Assembly (NCBI GenBank): GCA_023362775.1
Contig: JALMGJ010000004.1
Coordinates: 84,667,298-84,731,297 of the forward strand
Length of the DNA: 64,000 nucleotides
Direction of reading: 5' to 3'
Origin: Charina bottae
Taxonomy: Eukaryota; Chordata; Lepidosauria; Squamata; Charinaidae
The translations under genes were made by a program, and so were the position numbers. Shown piece after piece: positions 22,471-33,800 of the stretch (within the stretch, counting starts at the first letter, position 1; each line of letters starts with the position of its first letter). The notes beneath the pieces were generated by a model. The model was not told the DNA's origin, made no database searches, and worked only from the letters and a program-made list of their open reading frames with translations.

Positions 22471-22644
22471 TCCCCTCACTATTTTTAATACCAATTCGCC
22501 TAGATTGGATTTTATACTTATTTATTATATTGTTTGTTGTAATTTTATATGGTATTTTTAATTGTATTTTTTATTGTAAACCACCCAGAGTCCCCCGATT
22601 GGGGGAGGTGGGCGGTCATATAAATTTAAATAAATAAATAATAA

Positions 22645-22799
22645 ATAGAAAAAGGAATATTGTTTAAAAACACAGCCTGTGAGCATGTTAGAGAGATTCA
22701 GGTTCTTATTCTTACACTTTTAGCCCACCCAAGCATAAAGAAACACATGCTTAGACATTGCAGGTACAAAAAGTAAGTACAAATGAGTTCTTACATTTA
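22645..22799. repeat. 155-bp direct repeat, right copy
   Basis: Partner of 17926-18080. Differences are confined to the last third of the repeat. Confidence 0.9.
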
Positions 22800-23230
22800 T
22801 TTTGTCCAGGTATAGCCATTTCAGTAGAAAATTGGTTTCAGTTCTTCTTTCTGTTCCCTGTACTGTATACCTCTGGCCCTGTTTGCTGCCAGAGGCTACA
22901 TGGAGAAAAGAGGGCTTGAGGCCTGGGCATGGCCTCTCCATGGAGAGGAGCAGCCACATGCTGCTTCCTCCTCGATGGTGGAAGAATCAGAGAGAAAAAG
23001 GAAGTGGGAGGGCAACAAGCAACTTCCTCTAGAAGCACAGAGTTTTCCTCCTAGAGCAATCACCTAACAGAAATATCATATTTTTTAAATGAACCTTTAC
23101 CCGTCCACATAATAAGTCTTTATTTGAAACATTTGGCAAGGAAGCTCAAGACAAGTCTGCTACTAAAATAAAAAAATACTGGTGCTAGGAAGGAAAAATG
23201 GGGGGAAAGGATAGACTATAGGGCAGAATA
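22800..23230. other. No gene supported
   Basis: Unassigned sequence with moderate G+C around 22870-23000 and short chance open frames on both strands. Confidence 0.4.
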
Positions 23231-23234
23231 ATAG

Positions 23235-23630
23235 AGAATACTCAAACTTTCAAAAAGCCTTTGACAGAGTTCCTCACCAAAACCTCCTAAACAAAGTTAG
23301 CTGCCATGGGGTAAAAGGATGGTGCTGTCATGAAATGGTATCAGGTTGAAAGAACAGGGCAGAGCAATAAATGAGCAATTTTCATGTTGCTGAGATGTGC
23401 AAAGTGTGGTCTTCTGGGTCTCAGTATTGGAATAACTGCTTAAGTTTTAAAATCTATCTGCTGTATCTATGAATGAATAAATTATCTGGAGTGACTGTGT
23501 TTAATGGTGATAAGTATGATGATACCATGTTTACTGTTTAAGCTGTAAAAATAAAAAAAGAAAGATTGTGAAACACTCCAAAAGGATATCTCCAAACAGG
23601 GTGAAAAGGCTTCAAAAGTATAAATACAGT
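23235..23630 (+). mobile_element. CR1-like reverse-transcriptase fossil
   Basis: Reading across stops and frame shifts gives 'KAFDRVPHQNLLNKV' (motif A region), a diverged 'SGVPQGSV'-like part near 23395, 'INDL'-like and 'KYDDT' (catalytic box) near 23512-23526, then 'QKDISKLGEWA'-like text at 23577-23610. This order fits CR1 and related elements and differs from the L2, L1 and RTE copies here. Strongly decayed and truncated at both ends. Confidence 0.6.
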
Positions 23631-23703
23631 TTATTGTAAAGATATGTAATTTGATTCATGATGGCACAAATATAATATAATGTCCATCTATACCTAAATG
23701 GTA

Positions 23704-24040
23704 TAGGGGCATGGTGGCTCAGTGGGTAAGATGCCAGGTTTGTCGATCGGAAGATTGCAAATTCGGAGGTTCAAATCCCTAGTCCCGCGTGATGGAGTGA
23801 GCTCCCGCACTCTCCCCAGCTCTTGCCAACCTAGCAATTTGAAAGCATGCTAATGGAAGTAGATTAATAGGTACCACTTCGGTGGGTAAGTAACAGCGTT
23901 CCGCATGCGTCATGCCAGCCACATGACCGTGGAAACGTCTTCGGACAATACTGGCTCTTCGACTAACAAACAGAGATGAGCACCAGCCCCTAGAGTTGGA
24001 CACGACTGCACAAATGTGCAAGGGGAACCTTTACCTTTTT
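23704..24040 (+). mobile_element. Sauria/ACA-type SINE with perfect 15-bp duplication
   Basis: A box 'tggctcagtggg' (23715-23726) and B box 'ggttcaaatcc' (23768-23778) are both close to the RNA polymerase III consensus. The body ends in 'gttggacacgactgcaca' and a CTTTACC tail. The duplication 'tatacctaaatggta' is identical at 23689-23703 and 24041-24055, so the insertion is fairly recent. The 3' tail resembles BovB, whose enzyme probably mobilised it. Confidence 0.93.
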
Positions 24041-24055
24041 TATACCTAAATGGTA

Positions 24056-25250
24056 CTTGGCATTGACTGACCAGGAAAATATCTTGGAGAAATGATGGAC
24101 AGCCAGTAAAGCAGGGTTCCAAATTGTGTGAAAAGTGGTGTTAGTAATCAGTCAAAGAGGAGTTCAGCTTGTATAATAATCTGTTTCACCTTTTCCCCAT
24201 TTTTTTGCCTAAAAGGTTAGTTTTGCACTTTTTTATTTTGTTTTCACTAACACAACACAACCCTAATTTTTTTCTGAGTAAGCACTAATCATTCCACTAA
24301 TCTTTGCAAACTAGATATGTTGCATTGAATCATAATGTGGTAAGAATTGTTTCTCAGAGCAGGACTGGAAACAGAAAACAAAAGATATGAAACAAATCAA
24401 CAATTAAGATGTAAAACTGAGGTTCTGTCAGATGGCTCCTATTTTCTCCCCATCCTTCAGAAGTGTAAGAAGTTATGGAAGAAAGGAGCAATGTGATATA
24501 GTTTTGAAGAATTTTTATTCAAAATCATCTTAGTAGTAATTTTCAATTAATCAACTATAACATTGATCACACCATTCTTTTTCATTCATTGGTGATGTTG
24601 ATTTGGGACATTGCTATATTAATTAATAGGACTTACATATTCAGTATTATTGTTACTTTGGTCCAACATTCAGAAAAGTTTTTTCTTCTACATTTTTCTG
24701 TTCATAGAAACAGTTTTCAGCATTTTCAATTTTTTTAAAAAAAATGTTATAGTGAATTAAATACAGTAGATGTAGTGAATATTTTCTTTCCCTTTATTAG
24801 TTTATGTTCTATATTATATTTATATTTTGCCTTTCCTTTAGAAGTTCAGAGTGATGTAATGGGAGCCTCCTTATTCCACCCTCTCAACCTAGTAAGGTTC
24901 ATAATTGCATTGTTATTTGAATTTTAAGAACAAAATTTTAAGTGCTTTCTCTCTGTGTGTGAGACAGATAGGCCTCTATATCTATACCTCATATTTATAG
25001 GGGAAAATATTTTACTTAAGCAGATTTAATAGCTGCTAACTAAAAAAATACTGTTCTAAACTTCCTCCAAAAGAATTTCAGTTGTAAATAGGTTTTAAGA
25101 TTTTGTTGGTTTGACATACAGTGACATTGTATTGTGTGGGCATAAAACAGGTACTGTATTTGAATCTAGCTCTTATTAGACATACACCAATAGTGAAGCT
25201 TTCTCTATATTCTCATAAGAGCTTCTGACTAACCTATATCTGTTCTCTTC
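24056..25250. other. A+T-rich stretch with a faint SINE tail
   Basis: Positions 24817-24905 ('tatattttgcctttccttta', 'gttcagagtgatgtaatg') resemble the tail of the old SINE at 6536. Nothing else recognised. Confidence 0.35.
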
Positions 25251-25278
25251 TCCTCTTGCAATCTTTCCTTGGTCCCAG

Positions 25279-25305
25279 TGGCTACTACAAAAAGCAAATC
25301 TAAAG
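25279..25305 (+). other. Candidate 27-nt microexon
   Basis: A pyrimidine tract (25240-25275) ends in CAG; 27 nt later follows AAG|GTGAGT, a consensus 5' splice site. A branch-point-like 'ctgactaac' lies about 50 nt upstream of the acceptor, a TGC sits in the tract, and TGCATG (the RBFOX motif) lies at 25337-25342, about 30 nt into the downstream intron. Length is divisible by three, giving nine residues; two of three phases are open, one reading ATTKSKSK. These signals together are the known pattern of neuronal microexons. I cannot name the gene and no flanking exon is in the window. Confidence 0.45.
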
Positions 25306-25309
25306 GTGA

Positions 25310-25929
25310 GTTTTCATTTATATGCCTGATTTGCACTGCATGTGCTTTACAGTATGTATTCTGTTATGATTATAATTAATTATGCAGATTTGTTAAATTT
25401 GCATATTCCGATAGAATTTGCATGTTTTTGTTGAAAATTTGAAGGCTTGGATATTCCCCCTTCATTTTATATTGAACTATATTTTGTATCTCTGTGTTTT
25501 TAATTCTGAGAATAATTAAAAGTTCTCCTGAATTTCCAAATAATAATTGCATCTCAAAATATGCAACTTATTCTATTTCTAGGAAATTGCTATGAAGTTA
25601 GAATAATTAAATTGCAAGAAAAGCATGACATCTACCTTATTTGTATTACATTAAAGTTTATGAATTGTTCAAATTTTTATACCAATCATCCACAGCTGCC
25701 CGGTTTGTTCAATATTTATTACTAATTAAATAAATAAACATTGCCATCTACATAAATATGACAGTGCACACTAATGGGAAAAAATGAAACGGAAACTATG
25801 GCAACTCTGTAATTCATAAAAATAATAACTTTCTAACGTACTGCAGTTTGCTGGTGAAAAGCTCTCTCTCTATATATATTTAGTCCCGTCATTTTAATAA
25901 AAATCTCAATTTTGTCCCATTTTTTAAAC
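25310..25929. other. A+T-rich stretch, nothing recognised
   Basis: If the candidate microexon is real, this is the intron following it. Confidence 0.35.
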
Positions 25930-26091
25930 CCGGCAGGAATAGCGCGGAATGAGGATCTGAGCCGGAGCTGCCGATTGGAGGCAGCCCGGAAGAGGAAGCC
26001 CTCCTGCCTATCAGTGCATGGCAAAGGAGGGACCGGGGGGCAGGGTTTGCAGGCGGGAGCCAATTGCGTGGACCAGGGGTCGGGGACCCCT
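25930..26091. mobile_element. G+C-rich patch, probable hAT-derived fragment
   Basis: Sharp G+C rise in A+T-rich DNA. It contains 'cagggtttgcaggcgggagcc', the complement of a segment of the hAT MITE at 26908-27173, and ends in the palindrome 'caggggtcggggacccctg', a hAT-like terminal sequence (CAGGGGT...). No matching left terminus or 8-bp duplication found. Confidence 0.4.
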
Positions 26092-26899
26092 GTCTTTTTC
26101 ATGAATACGGAATACTACATAAGACCCCATCCCGTTTTGCCATCCCAATCTCCCGTTTTTGTCTCAAGGAAATATGGTCATATTTATTTATTTATTTATT
26201 TATTACCAGTATTAAACTGGGATGAGTGGTAAAAGTGCGTAATGGTGAGAGAACAGGGGGACATGAGGGAGAATGAAACAAAAACAGAGAGGTTTGCATG
26301 CCCCAGATATAACAAGCCCTAAATTCATGCGATGAATATCCCAGACATTTGCCAAGCAGAATCTCTTCTATCTCTTCTAGATTTTATTCTTAAACTTGCT
26401 GCACAGGAGAAACTTTAAGGGGTGACCTCACTCTTTCATGGGTCATCCAATAAGATAAAGAATATCTCACCTCTAATTGTGAACTTTTTACAGCTTTTAC
26501 TTAGTTAATTAGGAAAGAACATACGGGTACATGAACACCATGCACACTAATAAAATATGAGCTGTATACCAAGCTATTAAATGAATGGTCCTGTAACCAA
26601 ACAACATTCCTCCTACACCTCTACCTTTGCTTCCTGTAGCTGCTAATTGGATGCAGACTTTCAATCTGTTTTTCTTCTCTGTCTCTGGTCCTAACATATT
26701 TCTCTTCTTGGGGTAGAACAACCATCTGCTCTCAGCTTCCCCTCCCAAGTGAACTTCCAGCTTTTCACAACACATCAACTCAGCTGTCAATACAATCTGC
26801 TCTAATATTCATTACATTAAGTTTTATGCCTGCCCTCCATCTCTTTCTCTTCCGTGCCATTAAGGAAAGTAGATTTTCTGTTAGTACCAACAGCTTTCT
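26092..26899. other. No gene supported
   Basis: An (ATTT)n run lies at 26181-26204. Text at 25885-25925 and 26125-26170 repeats 'cccgtttt'-like words on both sides of the G+C-rich patch, so the patch may have inserted into an older repeat. Confidence 0.35.
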
Positions 26900-26907
26900 T
26901 TTTATGT

Positions 26908-27173
26908 CAGGGGTGGGCAACATCAGGCCCGTGGGCTGTATAAGGCCCACGGGACTCCCACCTAAGGCCCACGGGGCTCCCGCCTGCAAACCCTGCCCCT
27001 TCCACGTTATTGGCTCCCACCCGCAAACCCCACCCCCCAGTGCTTGTGTTTGGCTCCCACCCGCAAACTCCGGCCCCTGGTCAGCGGAAATCCCAGAAAC
27101 CCCACCCCCACCCCCCTGTCCCCGGTTATAAATATCCAAATGGCCCTTGGCATAAAAAGGTTCCCCACCCCTG
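26908..27173. mobile_element. hAT-superfamily MITE
   Basis: Terminal inverted repeats 'caggggtggg' at 26908-26917 and 'cccacccctg' at 27164-27173, flanked by a perfect 8-bp duplication 'ttttatgt' (26900-26907, 27174-27181). Both features are diagnostic of hAT transposons. The 266-bp interior is G+C-rich, with three imperfect copies of a 'ggctcccacccgcaaacccc'-like unit, and has no coding capacity, so it needs a transposase in trans. Confidence 0.92.
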
Positions 27174-27181
27174 TTTTATGT

Positions 27182-27979
27182 CATCCTGTCTCCTGAATCT
27201 TCCTTCCTTCTTTTCTTCCTTCCTTCTTCCTTCATTTTTGCTACCCCAAAGTTTGGGTCTTTTATATGTTTCTGAGCTGCATCTCTCTCTGTCCTTTCCC
27301 AAATTATTTTCCTTTCTTTTATTCTACCTACTTTCCATTGTCTGACCTTTTAGGATGGGGCTAATTGAACTATAATCTCGAGCTAGCATGTCCCAAAATC
27401 TGTACCTCTCTTTAACTACCTACCCATCATAGAAGATCTTGTATCCATCATTCTGCATCCTACAATCTAGTTTACAACTTTAGCTTAATTTACAATTTTA
27501 TCTTCTTCAACTTCTCTGCAAACCACTGGGTAGCATTTAGAGTTCTAAATAGGGGCATTTAGAGATACTGGCTTCTCACTGAAACTCTGGCCAGATTCCC
27601 CTTCCTGCAACCTGTTGGAATGGCTACTGCAGTTGATGGAAGAAAATCCCACTATACTTGATGGGGTACTTGCTTCTTTTTCTCCCTCATTATAACCTCA
27701 TGGCCTGAGGACAGCAATGAAGTTGACTTCCCAGTAGAGCTGATAGTGGCTTCCTTTTACTTTCTGACAAACCTGATATAATACAGTAGTGCTTATGATT
27801 TGATAGTTATAGTTTATCTTGATCAAACTTTGGTCATAAGTGGGAAAATATTTATAACCTTAATTATTCTGCTTAGTAAAATATGGAAAAGCACTTTAAT
27901 AATAGTATAGTGGTAATAGCTATGGCTATTTTCTTATAATTTGTGGAATAAGAGCACCTTCTTCCACAGTGACACTGTG

Positions 27980-27980
<1 letters not shown>
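27182..27980. other. No gene supported
   Basis: A pyrimidine-rich patch with TTCC runs lies at 27190-27240. Confidence 0.4.

Positions 27981-28025
<45 letters not shown>
27981..28025. repeat. (ATC)n microsatellite
   Basis: About 15 uninterrupted ATC triplets. Confidence 0.95.
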
Positions 28026-29469
28026 TAAAAGGTGAATGTGCATGATAGACCAATATGTCTGCTTTTGCCAGAGACACCATGATTAAAGCATTGAAGCTAA
28101 GCTAAACCTGAATCTTTGTTTCATCTCAGTATAGTGCTTCCAGAGCATAGACACCCCCTTCCACTTCATTTAGATAGTTTCAACTCCCTTGCCTCCCCCC
28201 CTTCCTTATCAGATCTTGTGGATAATCAGTCTGATGCAACTTGAGCTTCAGATTCCAGATATTCTTAACTAACTGCAAACAGTCAAGTGGAAAGAATTTA
28301 GAAAAATGCTGACACATATTCTGCTGGGAGAATTACATGATGTGAAAACCTTCACTTATCACACATTCAGACAGATGGAAAGTTAAAAAATGACAACAGG
28401 ACATTAAGGGCTTCTCAGCCATATATTAGAGAACAAGCGTAAAAGAACCAATCAGAAAGGGAAATTATTGATTATATGTATTGTCACATTGTAAGGGTTT
28501 AAACAAAAATGAGAAAATGCTGTAAGGGAAAGGAAGAAAGTCCATCCATTGTACCATCTTGTCTCTCTGGTGTCTCTGCCACCCTCATTTTGCTTCATGT
28601 AACCCCATCTCTGACTAGATGAACTATGGACTGTGATATTTATTTCAAGCTTGGCTGATTCACGAAGATTTTAAGAAACTTTTCCCTTTCCCTCCTTCCC
28701 CTTCCTGTTCTTCCTTTACTATGGCCCCTTCCCTGTCCTTTCTTAAATAGACTAGTATGTGGCAAGTTAGAACCAATTGCTGAGCTTCCAGCAGAGACAG
28801 TATCAGCTCACTTTATGTACACTTTTTGAATTGTAGTTAAAAACAAAACAAAACAAAAGATTAATCCTGGTCTGGTTCTTTAATTTCTGCACCCAGCCTA
28901 CTTAAAAGAACAAATGAAATTTTAATGTGGGTGTATGACTTGGGTATGGTGATGCAGCAAAGAAGCAATGAGAGAGTAGAGGAGTGATAAACAGAAGAAA
29001 TAAATTCAGAGGAGCCCTAAGGGATTAATCTAGTAGAGATACAGTATCCCTGTGGTAACTCTGGTTAGATTTGTAAGGTCTGCAGTAATCAACTTATGTC
29101 CAAAGACTGCTAGTATGGGAAGCCAAGTGATCATTCCAAGGAATTGGATTAAACTCTCCAAGCCTCAAAGTGTTGGCTGGAACTTTAAGAACCTATGTAT
29201 AAGGAATTTTTTAGATGTTTCCACTTGACACCTTGAAGCACCAACACAGACCTATCATGATTTGTATGATATCTTAAAGTAGTGGGTAAACCCCAAAGTC
29301 CCAGAACAGATTCACTAAAAGTTGCGAAAGTGGAAGGATTCACACTTAGCATAGATTGGACCTCACACACAATCATGTTGTGTATATTAAAAATAACTTT
29401 TAAAAAGGTTGTTAGGTGGGTGGAAATGTTATAATCAGGAAAGGGAAAGTGTTACATGTGGATACAGAG
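28026..29469. other. No gene supported
   Basis: Unassigned sequence; small open frames carry no recognisable motif. Confidence 0.4.
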
Positions 29470-30294
29470 AAGAGCAGGTGGCAGTCATGGCCAGGAGGGC
29501 GTTTGCTCAACTTCGTGTGGTACGCCAGTTACGCCCTTTCCTGGACCGAGAGGCTCTTCAAACAGTCACTCATGCCCTGATTATCTCCCATAGAGACTAC
29601 TGTAATGCGCTCTACATGGGGCTACCCTTGAAGAATATCCGGAAGCTACAGCTGGTCCAGAATGCAGCCGCACGGGCAATTTTAGGTGCACTAAGATCAG
29701 CACATGTAACACCTCTGCTTCGCAAGCTGCACTGGGTACCAGTTTGCTTCCAGGTCCAATTCAAGTTGTTGGTTATTACCTTTAAAGCCCAACATGGCAT
29801 GGGGCCAGGCTACCTGAGGGACCGTCTCATCCCTATTACATCAACCCATCTCTCCCGGTCATGCAGAGAGGGATGCTTCGGACCCCATCGGTAAAAGAAT
29901 TCCATCTAGCGGGGTCTCGGAACTGGGCCTTCTCTGCAGTAGCTCCTGCCCTTTGGAACATTCTTCCCCCAGAGGTGAGACAGGCCCCCTCACTCCTGGA
30001 CTTCCGAAAAAACCTAAAAACCTGGTTCTGCCAGCAGGCCTGGAATGTGAAGGGGAATAGTCATGCCTGGGGATGGCTAGCGCCCCAGATTTGACCTGAA
30101 ACGGCCCTTACGCCCACGGTCTGATAAAGAACTCAGACATCTGGATTTTATTCTATTTATATTTTTATGGTATTTATTGTATGTGTAAGTTGTATTGAAT
30201 TTTGATTTTGATTTTTCTGCAAACCACACAGAGTCCCCCTTTGGGGGGAGATGGGCGATGATAAATTTGATTAATAAATAAAATAATAAATAAA
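29470..30294 (+). mobile_element. 5'-truncated L2 LINE
   Basis: Starts at 'agagcaggtggcagtcatgg' (compare 21856) and ends with an L2 3' UTR ('ccacacagagtcccccttt', 'gagatgggcgatgataaa', (AAAT)n). No flanking duplication found; a 5' truncation of this kind is usual for L2. Confidence 0.88.
29471..30094 (+). pseudogene. L2 reverse-transcriptase C-terminal part, one frameshift
   Basis: The frame opening at 29409 covers 'EEQVAVMARRAFAQLRVVRQ', 'RDYCNALYMGLPLKNIRKL' and 'TPLLRKLHWVPVCFQVQFK'. At about 29870 one base is missing compared with the other copies ('gagggatgc' for 'gagggcatgc'), and the frame continues at 29861-30094 with 'GMLRTPSVKEFHLAGSRNWAF' and 'FRKNLKTWF'. No other stop occurs, so it is younger than the copies at 12383 or 18081. 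The catalytic domain is missing. Confidence 0.88.
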
Positions 30295-30813
30295 TACACT
30301 TCAAGAAATGTATTTTGCAGTTACATCAAAATAGTGACTCTGTATAGCAGCAAAACATCTGTAGTACAGTCTAAATAAAGTTACAAAATAATTTTAAAAA
30401 TAAATATTTATGTATTTAATATATACCAATTTTTCTGTTCTGACCTGCATTCAACATGGCTAATATGATTTAAGAACACAAACTTTTTTATGTGTGTGAA
30501 AACTTTCCAGGGACCCATGGAGTGTGTAGCAGTAGAGAGCTACAGTGATGTACTAATTAGTAGGGTGTTGTTGTTTTTTAATTAGAATTGGCAAGAGTTC
30601 TGTTCATAGTTTAGTTGGTACAGATCTTGATGAACTTGGGTTACTATTTCCAATTCACTCTATGTCAGACCAGAGTGCTCTCCTCAAGTCCTCCAAATTT
30701 GGGGTCTATAAATCCTAGAATTTCAAGCTAGGGAAGCTATTGGGAGCGCTGTTTGGGAATTCTAAGAAATTTAGTCCTAAGAGAAAGAGTTCCTGGTTGA
30801 TGAATTCATGAGA
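30295..30813. other. No gene supported
   Basis: Nothing recognised between the L2 end and the BovB insertion. Confidence 0.4.
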
Positions 30814-30825
30814 GATATAGAGATG

Positions 30826-33800
30826 TTGTTGTTGTTGTTCAGTCGTTCAGTCGTGTCCGACTCTTCGTGACCTCATGGACCATAGCACGCCAGGCCTTCC
30901 TGTCCTCCACTGTCTCTCGGAGTTTACTCAAATTCATGTTCATTACATCGGTGATGCTATCTAACCATCTCATCCTCTGCCGTCCCCTTCTCCTTTTGCC
31001 CTCAGTCTTTCCCAGCATCAGGGTCTTTTCCAGTGAGTCCTCTCTTCTCATTAGGTGGCCAAAGTATTTGAGCTTCAGCTTCAGCATCTGTCCTTCCAAT
31101 GAGCAGTCAGGGTTGATTTCCTTTAGGATTGACTGGTTTGACCTCCTTGCAGTCCAAGGGACTCTCAAGAGTCTTCTCCATCACCACAGCTCGAAAGCAT
31201 CAATTCTTCGGCGCTCAGCCTTCCTTATGGTCCAACTCTCACAGCCATACATTGCTACTGGAAAAACCATCGCTTTAACTATACGGACCTTTGTCGGCAA
31301 GGTGATGTCTCTGCTTTTTAATATGCTGTCTAGGTTTGCCATAGCTTTCCTTCCAAGGAGCAAGCGTCTTTTAATTTCATGGCTGCAGTCACCGTCTGCG
31401 GTGATCTTGGAGCCCAAGAAAATAAAATCTGTCACTGCTTCCATTTCTTCCCCTTCTATTTGCCAGGAAGTGATGGGACCAGATGCCATGATCTGGGTTT
31501 TTTTAATGTTGAGTTTCAAGCCAGCTTTTGCACTCTCCTCTTTCACCCTCATCAAGAGGCTCTTTAGTTCCTCTTCACTTTCTGCCATTAGGGTGGTATC
31601 GTCTGCATATCTGAGGTTGTTGATATTTTTCCCGGCAATCTTAACTCCGGCTTGTGATTCATCCAGCCCGGCATTTCTCATGATGTACTCTGCATATAAG
31701 TTAAATAAGCAGGGTGATAATATACAGCCTTGTCGTACTCCTTTCCCAATTTTGAACCAGTCGGTTGTTCCATGTCCGGTTCTAACTGTTGCTTCTTGAC
31801 CCACATACAGGTTTCTCAGGAGACAGGTAAGGTGGTCTGGTACTCCCATCTCTTTAAGAATTTGCCACAGTTTGTTGTGATCCACACAATCAAAGGCTTT
31901 AGCATAGTCAATGAAGCAGAAGTAGATGTTTTTCTGGAACTCTCTTGCTTTTTCCATGATCCAGCGAATGTTGGCAATCTGATCTCTAGTTCCTCTGCCT
32001 CTTCGAAACCCAGCTTGCACTTCTGGTAGTTCTCGGTTCACATGCTGCTGAAGCCTAGCTTGTAGGATTTTGAGCATAACCTTGCTGGCATGTGAAATGA
32101 GTGCAATTGTACGGTAGTTTGAACATTCTTTGGCATTGCCTTTCTTTGGAATTGGAACATAAACTGACCTTTTCCAATCCTGTGGCCACTGTTGAGTTTT
32201 CCAAATTTGTTGGCATATTGAGTGCAGCACTTTAACAGCATCATCTTTTAGGATTTTAAATAGCTCAGCTGGGATACTGTCTTCTCCGCTAGCTTTGTTG
32301 TTAGTAATGCTTCCTAAGGCCCACTTGACTTCACTCTGTAGGATGTCCGGCTCAAGGTCAGTGACCACACCATCGTATTTATCAGGGATATTAAGATCTT
32401 TCTTGTATAGTTCTTCTGTGTATTCTTGCCACCTCTTCTTAATCTCTTCTGCTTCTGTTAGGTCCCTGCCTTTTTTGTCCTTTATCATGCCCATCTTTGC
32501 ACAAAACGTTCCCTTGATATCTCCGATTTTCTTGAAGAGATCTCTAGTCTTCCCCATTCTATTGTTTTCCTCGATTTCTTTGCATTGTTCATTTAAGAAG
32601 GCCTTCTTATCTCTCCTTGCTATTCTCTGGAATTCTGCATTCAGTTGTTTATATCTTTCCCTTTCTCCCTTGCCTTTTGCTTCCCTTCTTTCCTCAGCTA
32701 TTTGTAAAGCCTCATCAGTCAGCCACTTTGCTTTCTTGCATTTCTTTTTCTTTGGGATGGTTTTAGTTGCTGCCTCCTGTACAATGTTACGAACCTCCAT
32801 CCATAGTTCTTCAGGCACTCTGTCTACCAGATCTAATCCTTTAAATCTATTCCTCACCTCCACTGTATATTCATAAGGGATATGATTTAGGTCATACCTG
32901 ATTGGTCTAGTGGTTTTCTCTACGTTCTTTAATTTAAGCCTAAATTTTGCGATAAGAAGCTCATGATCTGAGCCACAGTCAGCTCCAGGTCTTGTTTTTG
33001 CTGATTGTATAGAGCTTCTCCATCTTTGGCTGCAAAGTATATAATCAATCTGATTTCGGTATTGACCATCTGGTGATGTCCATGTGTAGAGTCGTCTCTT
33101 GTGTTGTTGGAAAAGAGTGTTTGCTATGACCAGCGTGTTCTCTTGACAAAACTCTATTAGCCTTTGCCCTGCTTCATTTTGTACTCCGAGGCCGAACTTG
33201 CCTGTTATTCCAGTTATTTTTTGACTTCCTACCTTAGCATTCCAGTCCCCTATGATGAAAAGGACATCTTTTTTTGGTGTTAGTTCTAGAAGGTGTTGTA
33301 GGTCTTCATAGAACCGGTCAACTTCAGCTTCTTTGGCATCAGTGGTTGGGGCATAGACTTGGATCACTGTGATGTTGAATGGTTTGCCTTGGATTCGAAC
33401 TGAAAGCATTCTGTCGTTTTTGAGGTTGTACCCCAGTACTGCCTTTCCTACTCTTTTATTGACTATGAGAGCTACTCCATTTCTTCTAAGGGATTCTTGC
33501 CCACAGTAGTATATATAATGGTCTCCTGAATTAAATTCGCCCATTCCTGTCCATTTTAGTTCGCTGATTCCCAATATGTCGATGTTCAATCTTGTCATCT
33601 CATGTTTGACCACATCCAGCTTACCTTGATTCATAGTTCTTACATTCCAGGTTCCTATGCAATATTGTTCTTTACAGCATCGGACTTTCCTTCCACTTCC
33701 AGACACATCCACAACTGAGCGTCCTTTCGGCTTTGGCCCAGCCGTTTCACACTTTCTGGAGCTACTCGGAATTGCCCTCCGCTCTTCCCCAGTAGCATTT

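Larger units (their letters stand above)
18081..22644 (+). mobile_element. Near full-length L2-clade LINE
   Basis: A 4.56-kb element with G+C-rich 5' UTR starting 'gatggcggccgccgc', a degenerate endonuclease plus reverse-transcriptase frame, and an L2 3' end ('ccacccagagtcccccgatt', 'ggtgggcgg', (AAAT)n). It is the only L2 copy in the window that keeps its 5' region; the others start within the last third of the coding sequence. Flanking 155-bp direct repeats are discussed separately. The start resembles the YY1-binding ATGGCGGC motif found at the 5' end of some LINEs. Confidence 0.88.

Noticed and set aside
23704..23780. Possible functional tRNA gene
   Set aside because: A and B boxes are present, but the sequence is continuous with the SINE body and tail, and no proper cloverleaf or terminator follows.
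26072..26091. Palindrome 'caggggtcggggacccctg' as a transcription terminator or operator
   Set aside because: The CAGGGGT ends and its place beside hAT-like sequence fit a transposon terminus better, and the DNA is eukaryotic.
30867..31799. 310-codon open frame opposite the BovB reverse transcriptase
   Set aside because: It is the antisense shadow of the BovB coding sequence; the same shadow appears opposite the second copy at 51141-51755.
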